Source: Planctomycetota bacterium
Lineage (GTDB): Bacteria > Planctomycetota > Phycisphaerae > WQYP01
Assembly (NCBI GenBank): GCA_021798635.1
Contig: JAJZGH010000128.1
Span: 1-13,188, forward strand
DNA length: 13,188 nucleotides
Direction of reading: 5' to 3'
The notes beneath the pieces were generated by a model. That model made no database searches and was not told where the DNA came from. It saw nothing but the letters and a program-made list of their open reading frames with translations. The stretch's first letter is position 1. Each line of letters opens with the position of its first letter. The position numbers were made by a program, and so were the translations under genes. Below are positions 1-6,523 of the stretch, one piece after another.

Positions 1-43
1 TCCGCAAATAACTGCGGACACAAAGCTATAAGGTGTAATTTCT

Positions 44-1669
44 ATGCCCACAATGGACGTTGACGGAAAAAAAATTGCCTGGGAAGGCAAAAAAATGATT
101 CTCCAGGCCTGCCTCGATGCCGGCACGGAGATTCCCTCTTACTGCTATCATCAGGGCCTTTCAATAGTGGCAAGCTGCCGGATTTGCCTGGTGGAAATTG
201 AATCGCCCGATCCCAAGGACCCGGCGAAACTGGTCAAAGTTCCCAAACTTGTGCCAAGCTGCCAGACCCCTGCCGTGGATGGCATGAAAGTCCATAGTGC
301 GTCACCCAAGGCCCTGGCAAATCAGAAAGCGGTGATGGAATTTCTGCTGTTAAATCATCCGCTGGATTGCCCCGTGTGTGATCAGGCCGGCGAATGCGGC
401 CTTCAGGATTACAGCTATCAGTATGGCCGGTCGGAAAGCCGCTTCGAAGAAGACAAAGCTAAAAAACCCAAAAAAGACATTGGTAAACATGTGATGCTTT
501 ACAGCGACCGCTGCATCATGTGTACGCGCTGCGTGCGGTTCACGCGGGAAATTTCCGGCACCAGCGAATTGGCCGTATTCGGCCGCGGTCATCGCGAGGA
601 AATTGACGTATTTCAAGGACAATCGCTGGATAACCCGCTTTCCGGTAACGTCATTGATATTTGCCCGGTTGGCGCGTTGCTGGATAAAGATTTCCTGTTT
701 ACCCAGCGCGTCTGGTTTTTGAAAAAGACGGCGAGCATCTCCCCGTTTTCCAGCGGCGGTGAAAATATTTCCATTGAGCATAATCAGGGACGTGTTTATC
801 GTATCAAGCCCCGATTCAATGCCGAGGTCAACAAATGGTGGATTTCCGATGACATCCGTTACGGTTGGGACTTTGTCCATAACAATCGTCTGCAGACTCC
901 GGCGGCCAAAGGTGTGCCGCAGGAATTATCAGCGGCCCAAAGCATTGGACAACTTGATCAGACGATGAAAAAGGCCGCTATGACACCCGGGGCTACCCTG
1001 CTGGTTCTCAACGCCTCTGACTCAACCGAAGAAATGTTCCTGGCCGCCCAATGGATCCGGCGCATTGATCCGCAAGCGTGGCTGACGCTGGCCGAACCGA
1101 AAGTTGACGGGCAGGATCAGGTTTTCAAAAATCCGACAACCGGTGCGGTAACCTATACTCTGCGCGCGGAAAAGGCACCTAATCGGCGGGGTGCCCAGAA
1201 GGTTCTGGCTCAGTTGGGCGGTAATGTGTGCAAACTCGCCGACGTACAGGACAAAATTAAAACCGGGCAAATTAAAGCTGCCTTGGTGTTGCCGGAGCCG
1301 TTGGGGCATGGGGACGCGCTGTTACAAACCGCTCTGGCCGGCGTGGAAACGCTCGTGGTATTAAGCACGCGTCCGGATGGTCTGGTTTCGCAGGCCGCGC
1401 TGGCGTTGCCGGTATGCACATGGGCGGAAAAGTCCGGTGTTTTTGAAAACCATTCCGGACTGATCCAGGCCTTCAGGCAAGCGATCGCCCCGCTGGAAAA
1501 TACCCGATCCACCGGCAGCATTTTCTGGGATTTAATGGACCTGGCCGGAACCTATGATCCCGCCGCCGTGCGACGCATGATGTCCGAACTGGGCTTGGCG
1601 GAATACGCCGCTGTAACCCTGCCGGAACAGCATGAAAAAATTGAGTTAATGCAGTTCACAGACTTGTAA
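44..1669 (+). CDS. nuoG: NADH-quinone oxidoreductase subunit G (short form)
   Basis: Iron-sulfur subunit of respiratory complex I, which carries electrons from the NADH module towards quinone on the cytoplasmic side of the membrane. The N-terminal ferredoxin-like domain has C34, C45, C48 and C73 for the 2Fe-2S cluster. H105, C109, C112 and C118 form the HxxxCxxCxxxxxC site of the N3 cluster. C157, C160, C163 and C207 bind a 4Fe-4S cluster. From about residue 222 there is a degenerate molybdopterin-oxidoreductase-like region. Where some bacterial NuoG proteins have the N7 cysteines, this one reads SISPFSSGGEN, so N7 is absent. At 541 residues it is much shorter than the 700-900 usual for NuoG, and the missing part is in the C-terminal domain. 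The start at 44 is supported by AAGGTG at 30-35. The next gene is a PfkB kinase 21 bases on, not nuoH, so the nuo cluster is interrupted here. Confidence 0.93.
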   Translation: MPTMDVDGKKIAWEGKKMILQACLDAGTEIPSYCYHQGLSIVASCRICLVEIESPDPKDPAKLVKVPKLVPSCQTPAVDGMKVHSASPKALANQKAVMEFLLLNHPLDCPVCDQAGECGLQDYSYQYGRSESRFEEDKAKKPKKDIGKHVMLYSDRCIMCTRCVRFTREISGTSELAVFGRGHREEIDVFQGQSLDNPLSGNVIDICPVGALLDKDFLFTQRVWFLKKTASISPFSSGGENISIEHNQGRVYRIKPRFNAEVNKWWISDDIRYGWDFVHNNRLQTPAAKGVPQELSAAQSIGQLDQTMKKAAMTPGATLLVLNASDSTEEMFLAAQWIRRIDPQAWLTLAEPKVDGQDQVFKNPTTGAVTYTLRAEKAPNRRGAQKVLAQLGGNVCKLADVQDKIKTGQIKAALVLPEPLGHGDALLQTALAGVETLVVLSTRPDGLVSQAALALPVCTWAEKSGVFENHSGLIQAFRQAIAPLENTRSTGSIFWDLMDLAGTYDPAAVRRMMSELGLAEYAAVTLPEQHEKIELMQFTDL

Positions 1670-1690
1670 TATTCATTCGGTGGAGAAATT

Positions 1691-2818
1691 ATGGCGGAAA
1701 CAACACGTGCGGCAATATGTCTTGCGGTGTCCAGTAAACTCTCCAAGGCGGACGTTGCGTCCATCGGCGCGGTCATTGGTCTGGATGGTTTTGTTGATGA
1801 AATTGCGCAGGTTGTCGATAAACGCGCAAGCGCCGGCGAGTTTGATCGCCTCGCTACCATTGAGGGATTCGCCAACCGCATCCGCGAGGCCAGCGGGCAA
1901 AGCGCCAATATTGAAGTCGTTGTAAAATTGCAGAAGCTTGGCGGCAACGGCCCGATTATGGCCAACGCTCTGGCCTCCATCGGCCTGGGTGTGACCTGCA
2001 TCGGCAGCCTGGGTTTTCCCGATATTCATCCGGTGTTTCATGAACTTGCCAAGCACGCGCGAGTTCTAAGTATCGCACAGGCATGCCATACCGATGCGCT
2101 GGAATTTGATGACGGCAAAATCATGCTGGGTAAACTCACGCCCACCGCTGAAATAACATGGGACACCCTTGTTTCACGGATCGGTATTGATGAAATGGTC
2201 AGCCTGGTGGCCTCCTCGCGGCTCATCGGAACCGTCAACTGGACCATGCTGCCTTACATGAATGATATCTGGCGGCGTTTGGCCGCGGATGTGCTGCCGG
2301 AAGTTCCGCCGGGCGAAAGAACTTTATTTGTTGATCTGGCGGACCCGGAAAAGCGCACGCGCGATGACCTGCGCACCGGTCTGGACGTTTTGGCGGTGTT
2401 TAAGCCCTTTATGCATGTCATTCTGGGCCTGAATCTTAAAGAAGCCACGCAGGTGGCCGCCGCACTGGATATTCCGGTTTCCGCTGATCCGGAAAAGGAA
2501 ATCGAGTCGCTCGCCGTCGCCATTAGAAAAAAAATGGACTTGGGAACCGTCGTGATCCATCCCCGTTCCGGTGGTGCCGCCGCCGATGCCAATGGCTCGG
2601 CTTCATTTGCCGGGCCGTTTGTGAAACACCCCAAGATCAGCACTGGCGCTGGGGACCATTTCAACGCCGGTTTTGTAGCTGGGCGGCTTCTGGGTTTAAA
2701 TCTGGCAGAATCGCTGTGCATGGGGACCGCCACCAGCGGATTTTATGTACGCAGCGCAGCAAGTCCATCACTGGCGGATCTGGTGGAATTTATCCGCGAT
2801 CTGCCCGCACCGCAGTGA
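1691..2818 (+). CDS. PfkB-family carbohydrate kinase
   Basis: ATP-dependent kinase of the ribokinase/PfkB fold, 375 residues, presumably cytoplasmic. The diagnostic C-terminal signature STGAGDHFNAGF lies at residues 317-328, with D322 as the expected catalytic base and GAGD forming the anion hole. An N-terminal glycine pair in KLGGNGP (82-88) fits the substrate-side signature, and GLNLKEA (246-252) supplies the NxxE motif (N248, E251) linked to Mg/phosphate binding. The substrate cannot be read from the sequence: fructose, ribose, adenosine or a sugar acid are all possible. The start is fixed by GGAG at 1682-1685, five bases before the ATG. It follows nuoG by 21 bases on the same strand, so cotranscription is likely although the functions are unrelated. 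It converges on pheA, with 44 bases between the two stop codons. Confidence 0.88.
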   Translation: MAETTRAAICLAVSSKLSKADVASIGAVIGLDGFVDEIAQVVDKRASAGEFDRLATIEGFANRIREASGQSANIEVVVKLQKLGGNGPIMANALASIGLGVTCIGSLGFPDIHPVFHELAKHARVLSIAQACHTDALEFDDGKIMLGKLTPTAEITWDTLVSRIGIDEMVSLVASSRLIGTVNWTMLPYMNDIWRRLAADVLPEVPPGERTLFVDLADPEKRTRDDLRTGLDVLAVFKPFMHVILGLNLKEATQVAAALDIPVSADPEKEIESLAVAIRKKMDLGTVVIHPRSGGAAADANGSASFAGPFVKHPKISTGAGDHFNAGFVAGRLLGLNLAESLCMGTATSGFYVRSAASPSLADLVEFIRDLPAPQ

Positions 2819-2862
2819 AGTGTAATTTCGGTCCCTCGCCTGAAAAATGACCGCTCCCGACT

Positions 2863-3957
2863 TTACAGCGTCTCCACCGCGCGGGGAAAGCTCCCCAGAA
2901 TCGCCAGGTGCAGACAATGTGAACGCGCTTCGTCCAAGGCCGTTTTAACCGCCGGGTCTTCGCTGTGCCCGACCAGATCGGTGAAGAAATAATATTCAAA
3001 ATTCCGCTTCTGGCTTGGCCGTGTATCAATGTTGGTAAGATTAATTCCATGCCTGCGGAATACATCCAGTACATCCACCAGCGCTCCGGATTTATGGGCG
3101 GTGGTGAAGATAATTGAAGTCTTGTCGTCACCGCTGCGGCGGGGGGGATGGCGGCCGATGACCAGAAACCGCGTCACATTATTGGCATTGTCCTCAATGT
3201 TGGCAAAAAGTGTTTTCAGCGTGTAAAGCTCTGCGGCCAGCGATGAACCGATTGCTGCGGCATGAGGCTCCAAGGCCGCCAGTTCAGCTGCTTTGCTGCT
3301 TGAGGCTACCGGCAGCCGCTGCACATCCGGCATCGTGGCATTAAGCCAGCGTCGGCATTGATTCAGAACTTCGGGTTTGCTGTACACAATTTTAACTTCT
3401 GCCGGTTCACACAACGCCAGCAGATGGTGATGCACAATAATCTGCATTTCCGCGACAATTGTGACATGGGGGTATTCAATAAACGCATCCATCGTTTCCA
3501 CGATGCCGCCAATCGTGGAATTTTCAATGGGGGCCAGGCCCATATCCGCGTGGCCGCGGGCTACTTCGTCAAACACGGCGGCAATATCCGCCACGGGTTC
3601 ATAATCCACCGATGCGCCGAATTTTTTAACCGACGCCAGATGGGAAAAACTTCCCTTGGGGCCTAAATAGGCGATCCGCAACGGCTTTTCCAGGGAAAAA
3701 CTGCCCGACATTAATTCCCGGTAAATCGCTTCCAGGCAGGTGTCCGGAAGCGGACCGCCCACGCTTTTATTGGCTTTCCGAATCCGCTCCAAAACAATTT
3801 TTTCCCGATCCGGCGCATAGACTGGTGCATTGGATTGTTGTTTAATTTTGCCTATGTCCACCACAATGCGGGCCCGCGCATTAAGCAGTTCTACAATATT
3901 ATGATCCAGTTGATCAATGCGCTCTCGAAGGGCCGCCAATGGATCTGATTGCGTCAT
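2863..3957 (-). CDS. pheA: Bifunctional chorismate mutase / prephenate dehydratase
   Basis: Converts chorismate to prephenate and then to phenylpyruvate, the committed branch of phenylalanine synthesis. The 364-residue protein has the full P-protein layout. Chorismate mutase covers about residues 1-90, with R11, R28, K39, D50, R51 and E52 in the spacing known from the E. coli enzyme. Prephenate dehydratase covers about 93-270, beginning IAYLGPKGSFS, with PIENST at 143-148 and the catalytic NNVTRF motif at 259-264 (T262 being the expected key residue). A C-terminal ACT domain (about 278-364) has GALVDVLDVFRRHGINLTNI and DTRPS, the usual phenylalanine feedback site. The gene stands alone. An AGAGG lies about ten bases upstream of the ATG. 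I see no Phe-rich leader peptide in the upstream spacer, so control is more likely allosteric than by attenuation. Confidence 0.95.
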   Translation of the reverse strand: MTQSDPLAALRERIDQLDHNIVELLNARARIVVDIGKIKQQSNAPVYAPDREKIVLERIRKANKSVGGPLPDTCLEAIYRELMSGSFSLEKPLRIAYLGPKGSFSHLASVKKFGASVDYEPVADIAAVFDEVARGHADMGLAPIENSTIGGIVETMDAFIEYPHVTIVAEMQIIVHHHLLALCEPAEVKIVYSKPEVLNQCRRWLNATMPDVQRLPVASSSKAAELAALEPHAAAIGSSLAAELYTLKTLFANIEDNANNVTRFLVIGRHPPRRSGDDKTSIIFTTAHKSGALVDVLDVFRRHGINLTNIDTRPSQKRNFEYYFFTDLVGHSEDPAVKTALDEARSHCLHLAILGSFPRAVETL

Positions 3958-4324
3958 AATTCTGGTGCCTCTGTGAAAGTGTTGACCGCGGCGCTATCGG
4001 CTGTGCCATCGGCTTTCTGAACGCTCCGGCTCTATCGTGCCGCAGCCCGATGGATCAGGTGAGCAGGTGAACAGGTGACCGCAGGAATTTTCTGGTCTCG
4101 GCGACAGCCACTTTTATGTTCCCTCCCTGTTTGCTCTCCTGTTCACCTGTCTAAATTCTCCTGCTCTACTCTATCGTGCCGCAGCCCGATGGATCAGGTG
4201 AGCAGGCGAACAGGTGACCGCAGAAGTTTTCTGGTCTCGGCGACAGCCACTTTTATGTTCCCTCCCTGTTTGCTCTCCTGTTCACCTGTCTAAATTCTCC
4301 TGCTCTATTGGGCCTTCGGCCCAA
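3958..4324. other. Gene-free spacer upstream of pheA
   Basis: This 367-base stretch lies between the pheA start codon and tRNA-Arg. About 278 bases of it are two copies of a 139-base repeat, and the last 18 bases belong to a perfect hairpin next to the tRNA. The first 72 bases (3958-4029) are unique and must carry at least the pheA ribosome binding site. I could not pick out a convincing promoter there. Open frames that cross the repeats are short, differ from copy to copy only by the repeat period, and lack ribosome binding sites, so I do not regard them as genes. Confidence 0.7.
4030..4307. repeat. 139-base tandem direct repeat, two copies
   Basis: Copy 1 runs 4030-4168 and copy 2 4169-4307, with no spacer between them. 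By eye the copies differ at three positions only: the middle octamer (GCAGGTGA against GCAGGCGA) and two bases in the following GGAATT/GAAGTT. Each copy opens with a run of three octamers of form NCAGGTGA (4055-4078 and 4194-4217) and ends with octamers in the opposite orientation. In copy 1 CAGGTGAACAGG (4064-4075) is therefore a perfect inverted match of CCTGTTCACCTG (4138-4149). Three differences in 139 bases suggest a recent duplication. No coding role is apparent. Confidence 0.9.
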
Positions 4325-4325
4325 T
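4307..4325 (-). terminator. Perfect hairpin at the 3' end of tRNA-Arg, possible terminator or processing signal
   Basis: ATTGGGCC-TTC-GGCCCAAT is a perfect 8-base-pair stem with a 3-base loop that touches the discriminator base of the tRNA. In the tRNA transcript it would form directly after the acceptor stem. No U-tract follows (the next bases on that strand are AGAGCAGG), so it is not a textbook intrinsic terminator. It could instead stop polymerase weakly or guide 3' end trimming. Confidence 0.4.
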
Positions 4326-4398
4326 GCGCCCGGCAGGACTCGAACCTGCAACCTCGTGGTTCGAAGCCACGCGCTCTATCCAATTGCGCTACGGGCGC
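4325..4398 (-). tRNA. tRNA-Arg (anticodon UCG)
   Basis: The minus strand folds into a complete 74-base cloverleaf. The acceptor stem GCGCCCG pairs with CGGGCGC, followed by discriminator A, and no CCA is encoded. The D-arm is GCGC/GAGC with one G-A mismatch and the loop AATTGGATA. The anticodon stem CGTGG/CCACG is perfect around loop CTTCGAA, giving anticodon TCG, which reads CGA (arginine). The variable loop is AGGTT, and the T-arm is GCAGG/CCTGC around TTCGAGT. It begins 31 bases after the stop codon of the sugar isomerase on the same strand, so it may be cotranscribed with that gene. No integrase or attachment-site duplication is visible beside it. Confidence 0.95.
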
Positions 4399-4429
4399 TC
4401 AAACGAACCGAAGAGAGTTTACCGGCAAA

Positions 4430-5467
4430 TCACTTCCGGTGAAACTGTGCGTCAAAAACGATGGCGCTGGGCGCAAAATCCAGCTTTCGGACGAAGGCCG
4501 CCGCCTCGGTTGCGCCGTGTTCGCGGTCCATATTCTGGTCTTCCCATTCCACCGACAGCGGGCCTGAATACTGAATTTCATTTAACGCCCGGATAATTTG
4601 TTCAAAATTCACACTGCCTCGGCCCAGTGATCTGAATTCCCATATTCTTTCCGGATGGCCGAAGGGGAGATGTCCGCCAAATACGCCGCTACGGCGGGGC
4701 ACGGGGCTTAACCATGCATCTTTCATGTGGACATGATAAATCCGGTCCCGAAATTCACGAATAAATGCAACATAGTCCACCGATTGATAGACCAGATGCG
4801 AAGGATCAAAATTAAAGCCAAACGCTTTTCTTCCACCCAGAGCCTCCACCGCCATTTTGGCACTTGCAACATCAAAAGCAATTTCCGTGGGATGGACCTC
4901 CAACGCGAATACCACATCATACTGGTCAAAAACATCCAGAATCGGATTCCATTGGCCGGCGAAATCCGAAAAGCCATTTTCAATTTGATGTGGCAGTACG
5001 GGTGGAAAGCCATAGACAAGATGCCAGATGCTGCTGCCGGTAAAGCCGTTAACCACGGCTCGGTGTAATTGCTTTTTTACTGCCGCGGGCGCGGAATCAA
5101 AAAATTTTCGTGCCGCCTCGGCGGTGAGTTTCATTTCTTCCGAAGCGCGCTGCCGCACGCCCTCCGGATCGCCATCTCCCCAAACATGGGCCGGCAAAAT
5201 GGATTGGTGCCGCTGATCAATATTGTCACATACCGCCTGCCCGACCAGATGGCTGCTTATGGCAAAGCATTTCAGGCCATACCTGGTAAGGGTATCCCAT
5301 TTCTTTTTGATATACCCCCGTTGATCCAGCGCCCGGTGAACATCAAAATGATCGCCCCAACAGGCCAACTCCAGGCCGTCATAGCCAAACCCCTTGGCTT
5401 TTTGACACAGCGTTTCAAAGGGAATATCAGCCCATTGTCCGGTGAAAAGTGTTACGGCTCTGGCCAT
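4430..5467 (-). CDS. Sugar phosphate isomerase/epimerase, xylose isomerase-like TIM barrel
   Basis: Protein of 345 residues of the AP-endonuclease-2/xylose-isomerase-like TIM barrel superfamily, whose members isomerise or epimerise sugars with divalent metal. The expected metal ligands can be placed on successive strands: E190 in [14 protein letters not shown]221 and H224 in FNFDPSHL, H247 in YHVHMKDA and E307 in LSVEWED. The N-terminal [12 protein letters not shown] (31-42) is the usual first strand and loop. It is somewhat longer than the 270-300 residues common in the superfamily. I recall near-identical blocks ([20 protein letters not shown]) in isomerases of many bacteria, but the substrate is not known to me. 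The start has GGAG about ten bases upstream. A MarR-type regulator lies 70 bases upstream on the same strand and is the obvious candidate controller. Confidence 0.87.
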   Translation of the reverse strand: MARAVTLFTGQWADIPFETLCQKAKGFGYDGLELACWGDHFDVHRALDQRGYIKKKWDTLTRYGLKCFAISSHLVGQAVCDNIDQRHQSILPAHVWGDGDPEGVRQRASEEMKLTAEAARKFFDSAPAAVKKQLHRAVVNGFTGSSIWHLVYGFPPVLPHQIENGFSDFAGQWNPILDVFDQYDVVFALEVHPTEIAFDVASAKMAVEALGGRKAFGFNFDPSHLVYQSVDYVAFIREFRDRIYHVHMKDAWLSPVPRRSGVFGGHLPFGHPERIWEFRSLGRGSVNFEQIIRALNEIQYSGPLSVEWEDQNMDREHGATEAAAFVRKLDFAPSAIVFDAQFHRK

Positions 5468-5537
5468 GATCGCATCGCTCCATGTAACGAGGTCTTAGCG
5501 GGAATCTTAGCAGAAATCAGGCAGTTCGGAATTACCA

Positions 5538-6029
5538 TTAACGGCCCGCCGAATTCTCTTCGGTAACTTCGTCATGATCATAAAGCCTTCTCATCTGGCC
5601 GCAGACGCGGATAAAATCCAGCCGGTCCTTTTCGGTTAATCGGCCTAAAAGTTCCAGTGTGCGGCCAATGCGCGAGCTGACAAAGTCCGAATACGCCGTT
5701 CTGCCGTCGTCGGTGAGCCGCACGTCAATTTTGCGTTTGTCTTCCTGATTAAGCTCGCACCGAATTAACGGTGCGTCAAAATCATTTTCCAGGGATCGAA
5801 TAATCCGGGACATCTGGGCGGGTACCACATGGATGGCCCGCTGTAAATCACCGACCGTTTGCGGCTCGCCGCGCGTAACAATGCTGTCCAGGGTAAGAAA
5901 TTGCGATTCTGAAAGTTCTTCTTCCCCCAGGTGCCGTGTGGCCAGGCGTTGCCGCCAGGACATTTTGGTAAGGCCGAAAATTTCATCTGCCATTTTTTTA
6001 AGCGATTCATCAGGGCGATGATCCGTCAT
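5538..6029 (-). CDS. MarR-family winged helix transcriptional regulator
   Basis: DNA-binding protein of 163 residues from the preferred start. The central winged helix-turn-helix covers about residues 40-108. TVGDLQRAIHVVPAQMSRIIRSLE (58-81) gives the helix-turn-helix with its recognition helix, and EDKRKIDVRLTDDGR (96-110) is the wing with the family's D-x-R-x-x-x-LT-x-x-G pattern. Helices at both ends would form the dimer interface. The open frame extends upstream to 6068, but the ATG at 6027-6029 is preceded by GGAG five bases away, whereas the longer form adds residues (MCTILVFTEF) that do not look like this family. It reads towards the sugar isomerase 70 bases downstream. MarR proteins usually respond to phenolic or oxidative ligands; nothing here shows the ligand. 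Confidence 0.88.
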   Translation of the reverse strand: MTDHRPDESLKKMADEIFGLTKMSWRQRLATRHLGEEELSESQFLTLDSIVTRGEPQTVGDLQRAIHVVPAQMSRIIRSLENDFDAPLIRCELNQEDKRKIDVRLTDDGRTAYSDFVSSRIGRTLELLGRLTEKDRLDFIRVCGQMRRLYDHDEVTEENSAGR

Positions 6030-6073
6030 GGTGGCTCCAAATTCCGTGAAAACCAGAATAGTACACAATGAAA

Positions 6074-6079
6074 ATTATA
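6074..6079 (-). promoter_or_regulatory. Candidate -10 box for the MarR gene
   Basis: The minus strand carries a perfect TATAAT here, which would place transcription start near 6067 and give a leader of about 38 bases. The -35 region 17 bases upstream (around ATTTTAC/GCGATT) is poor. An alternative pair, TGGTTA and TACTAT with a 17-base spacer, overlaps the same AT-rich stretch. No clear palindromic operator was found. Confidence 0.3.
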
Positions 6080-6128
6080 TTAACCAGATGTAAAATAATC
6101 GCAGAGCGCGAGCTTTGTCAATGTGAGT

Positions 6129-6154
6129 CACCGGATTATCCTCCGGTGCTCGGC
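6129..6154 (+). repeat. REP-like hairpin, copy 1
   Basis: CACCGGA (6129-6135) and TCCGGTG (6142-6148) form a perfect 7-base-pair stem around a 6-base loop, followed by CTCGGC. The same 26-base element recurs at 6370-6395 with three differences, all within the loop. A degenerate copy in the opposite orientation follows at about 6174-6196. Confidence 0.7.
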
Positions 6155-6173
6155 GTGCGCGTTGTGGTTAAAG

Positions 6174-6196
6174 AGCACCGTGGTGATAACCCGGTG
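6174..6196 (-). repeat. Degenerate inverted REP-like copy
   Basis: Read on the minus strand this is CACCGG, then GTTATCACCA, then CGGTGCTC. It matches the copy-1 pattern CACCGG, ATTATCCTC, CGGTGCTC with small loop differences. Together with copy 1 it makes a head-to-head pair about 20 bases apart, the arrangement typical of bacterial interspersed mosaic elements. Confidence 0.5.
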
Positions 6197-6210
6197 GTTG
6201 GTTGGCGGGC

Positions 6211-6344
6211 CGAGGTTACGGGTTACGGGGGACAGGTGACAGGGAGCGGGCAGGTTTACCCTGGCGGGCAGAATAGGAGAGCGGCGACGCTTCCAGAAAC
6301 TCCCAAACTCCTCTGTGCCCCGCAACCTGTGACCCGTAACCCCG
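6211..6344. repeat. Inverted pair of degenerate 7-mer arrays (GGGTTAC type)
   Basis: The left arm CGAGGTTACGGGTTAC (6211-6226) and the right arm (6329-6344, whose reverse complement is CGGGGTTACGGGTCAC) match at 14 of 16 positions. Both arms are built from 7-mers close to GGGTTAC. On the minus strand the right arm continues with AGGTTGC and GGGGCAC, and the left arm is followed by ACAGGTGACAGGG. The transcript of either strand could fold into a long stem. The unit ACAGGTGA recalls the octamers of the 139-base repeat at 4030-4307. Confidence 0.6.
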
Positions 6345-6369
6345 TCCGCCCCGGCGGCACTGGATCAAC

Positions 6370-6395
6370 CACCGGATTGCCATCCGGTGCTCGGC
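6370..6395 (+). repeat. REP-like hairpin, copy 2
   Basis: CACCGGA (6370-6376), loop TTGCCA and TCCGGTG (6383-6389) form a perfect 7-base-pair stem, followed by CTCGGC. It is identical to the copy at 6129-6154 outside the loop and lies in the same orientation. I found no inverted partner for it and no transposase nearby. Confidence 0.7.
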
Positions 6396-6452
6396 AAGTA
6401 GCCCTGGTGGCGAACCTCAACACGATGGTACAGCCGCGACGAGGGGGCGGGC

Positions 6453-6497
6453 AAAAAAAAACGTGATGCAGGTTCGAGGGCCTGCACCACGTTTTTA
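6453..6497 (-). terminator. Intrinsic terminator of the pseudopilin operon
   Basis: On the minus strand CGTGGTGCAGG (6481-6491 side) pairs with CCTGCATCACG (6462-6472) around an 8-base loop, with one G-U pair, and is followed by nine T (A at 6453-6461 on the plus strand). A run of A/T flanks both sides of the stem (T at 6492-6496), so it could also act on plus-strand transcripts. It lies about 27 bases beyond the stop codon of the membrane protein gene ending at 6524, which fixes the end of that operon. Confidence 0.85.
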
Positions 6498-6523
6498 GGA
6501 AGTAATTATTTTACGGCGGCCCA

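Larger units (their letters stand above)
6030..6523. other. Repeat-rich gene-free spacer
   Basis: This spacer lies between the start of the MarR gene and the stop of a membrane protein, both on the minus strand. It contains the MarR promoter region, two same-orientation REP-like hairpins about 241 bases apart, a degenerate inverted copy of the first, an inverted pair of 7-mer arrays and a terminator. A plus-strand open frame of 132 codons (6068-6466) runs through all of these. Its product is low-complexity, Arg/Gly/Pro-rich and lacks a ribosome binding site, so I treat it as spurious. Confidence 0.7.

Noticed and set aside
1..18. Perfect inverted repeat TCCGCA-AATAAC-TGCGGA at the window start
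   Set aside because: The stem is six base pairs with no U-tract and sits just before nuoG; its upstream context is outside the window, so no role can be supported.
2819..2862. Possible terminator between the PfkB kinase and pheA
   Set aside because: Only a 5-base-pair CGGTC/GACCG match with a long loop and no T-run was seen in these 44 bases.
4325..4398. tRNA-Arg as an integration site of a mobile element
   Set aside because: No integrase gene, no duplicated tRNA 3' end and no foreign-looking cargo are present on either side.
4075..4596. Plus-strand open frames through the 139-base repeat and tRNA
   Set aside because: They are repeat copies of one another, overlap the tRNA gene, and one contains the antisense-tRNA peptide ARQDSNLQPRGSKPRA that is a well-known spurious product of tRNA-Arg loci.
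6068..6466. Plus-strand open frame of 132 codons
   Set aside because: It runs across REP-like hairpins and inverted arrays, has no ribosome binding site, and gives a low-complexity Gly/Arg/Pro product.
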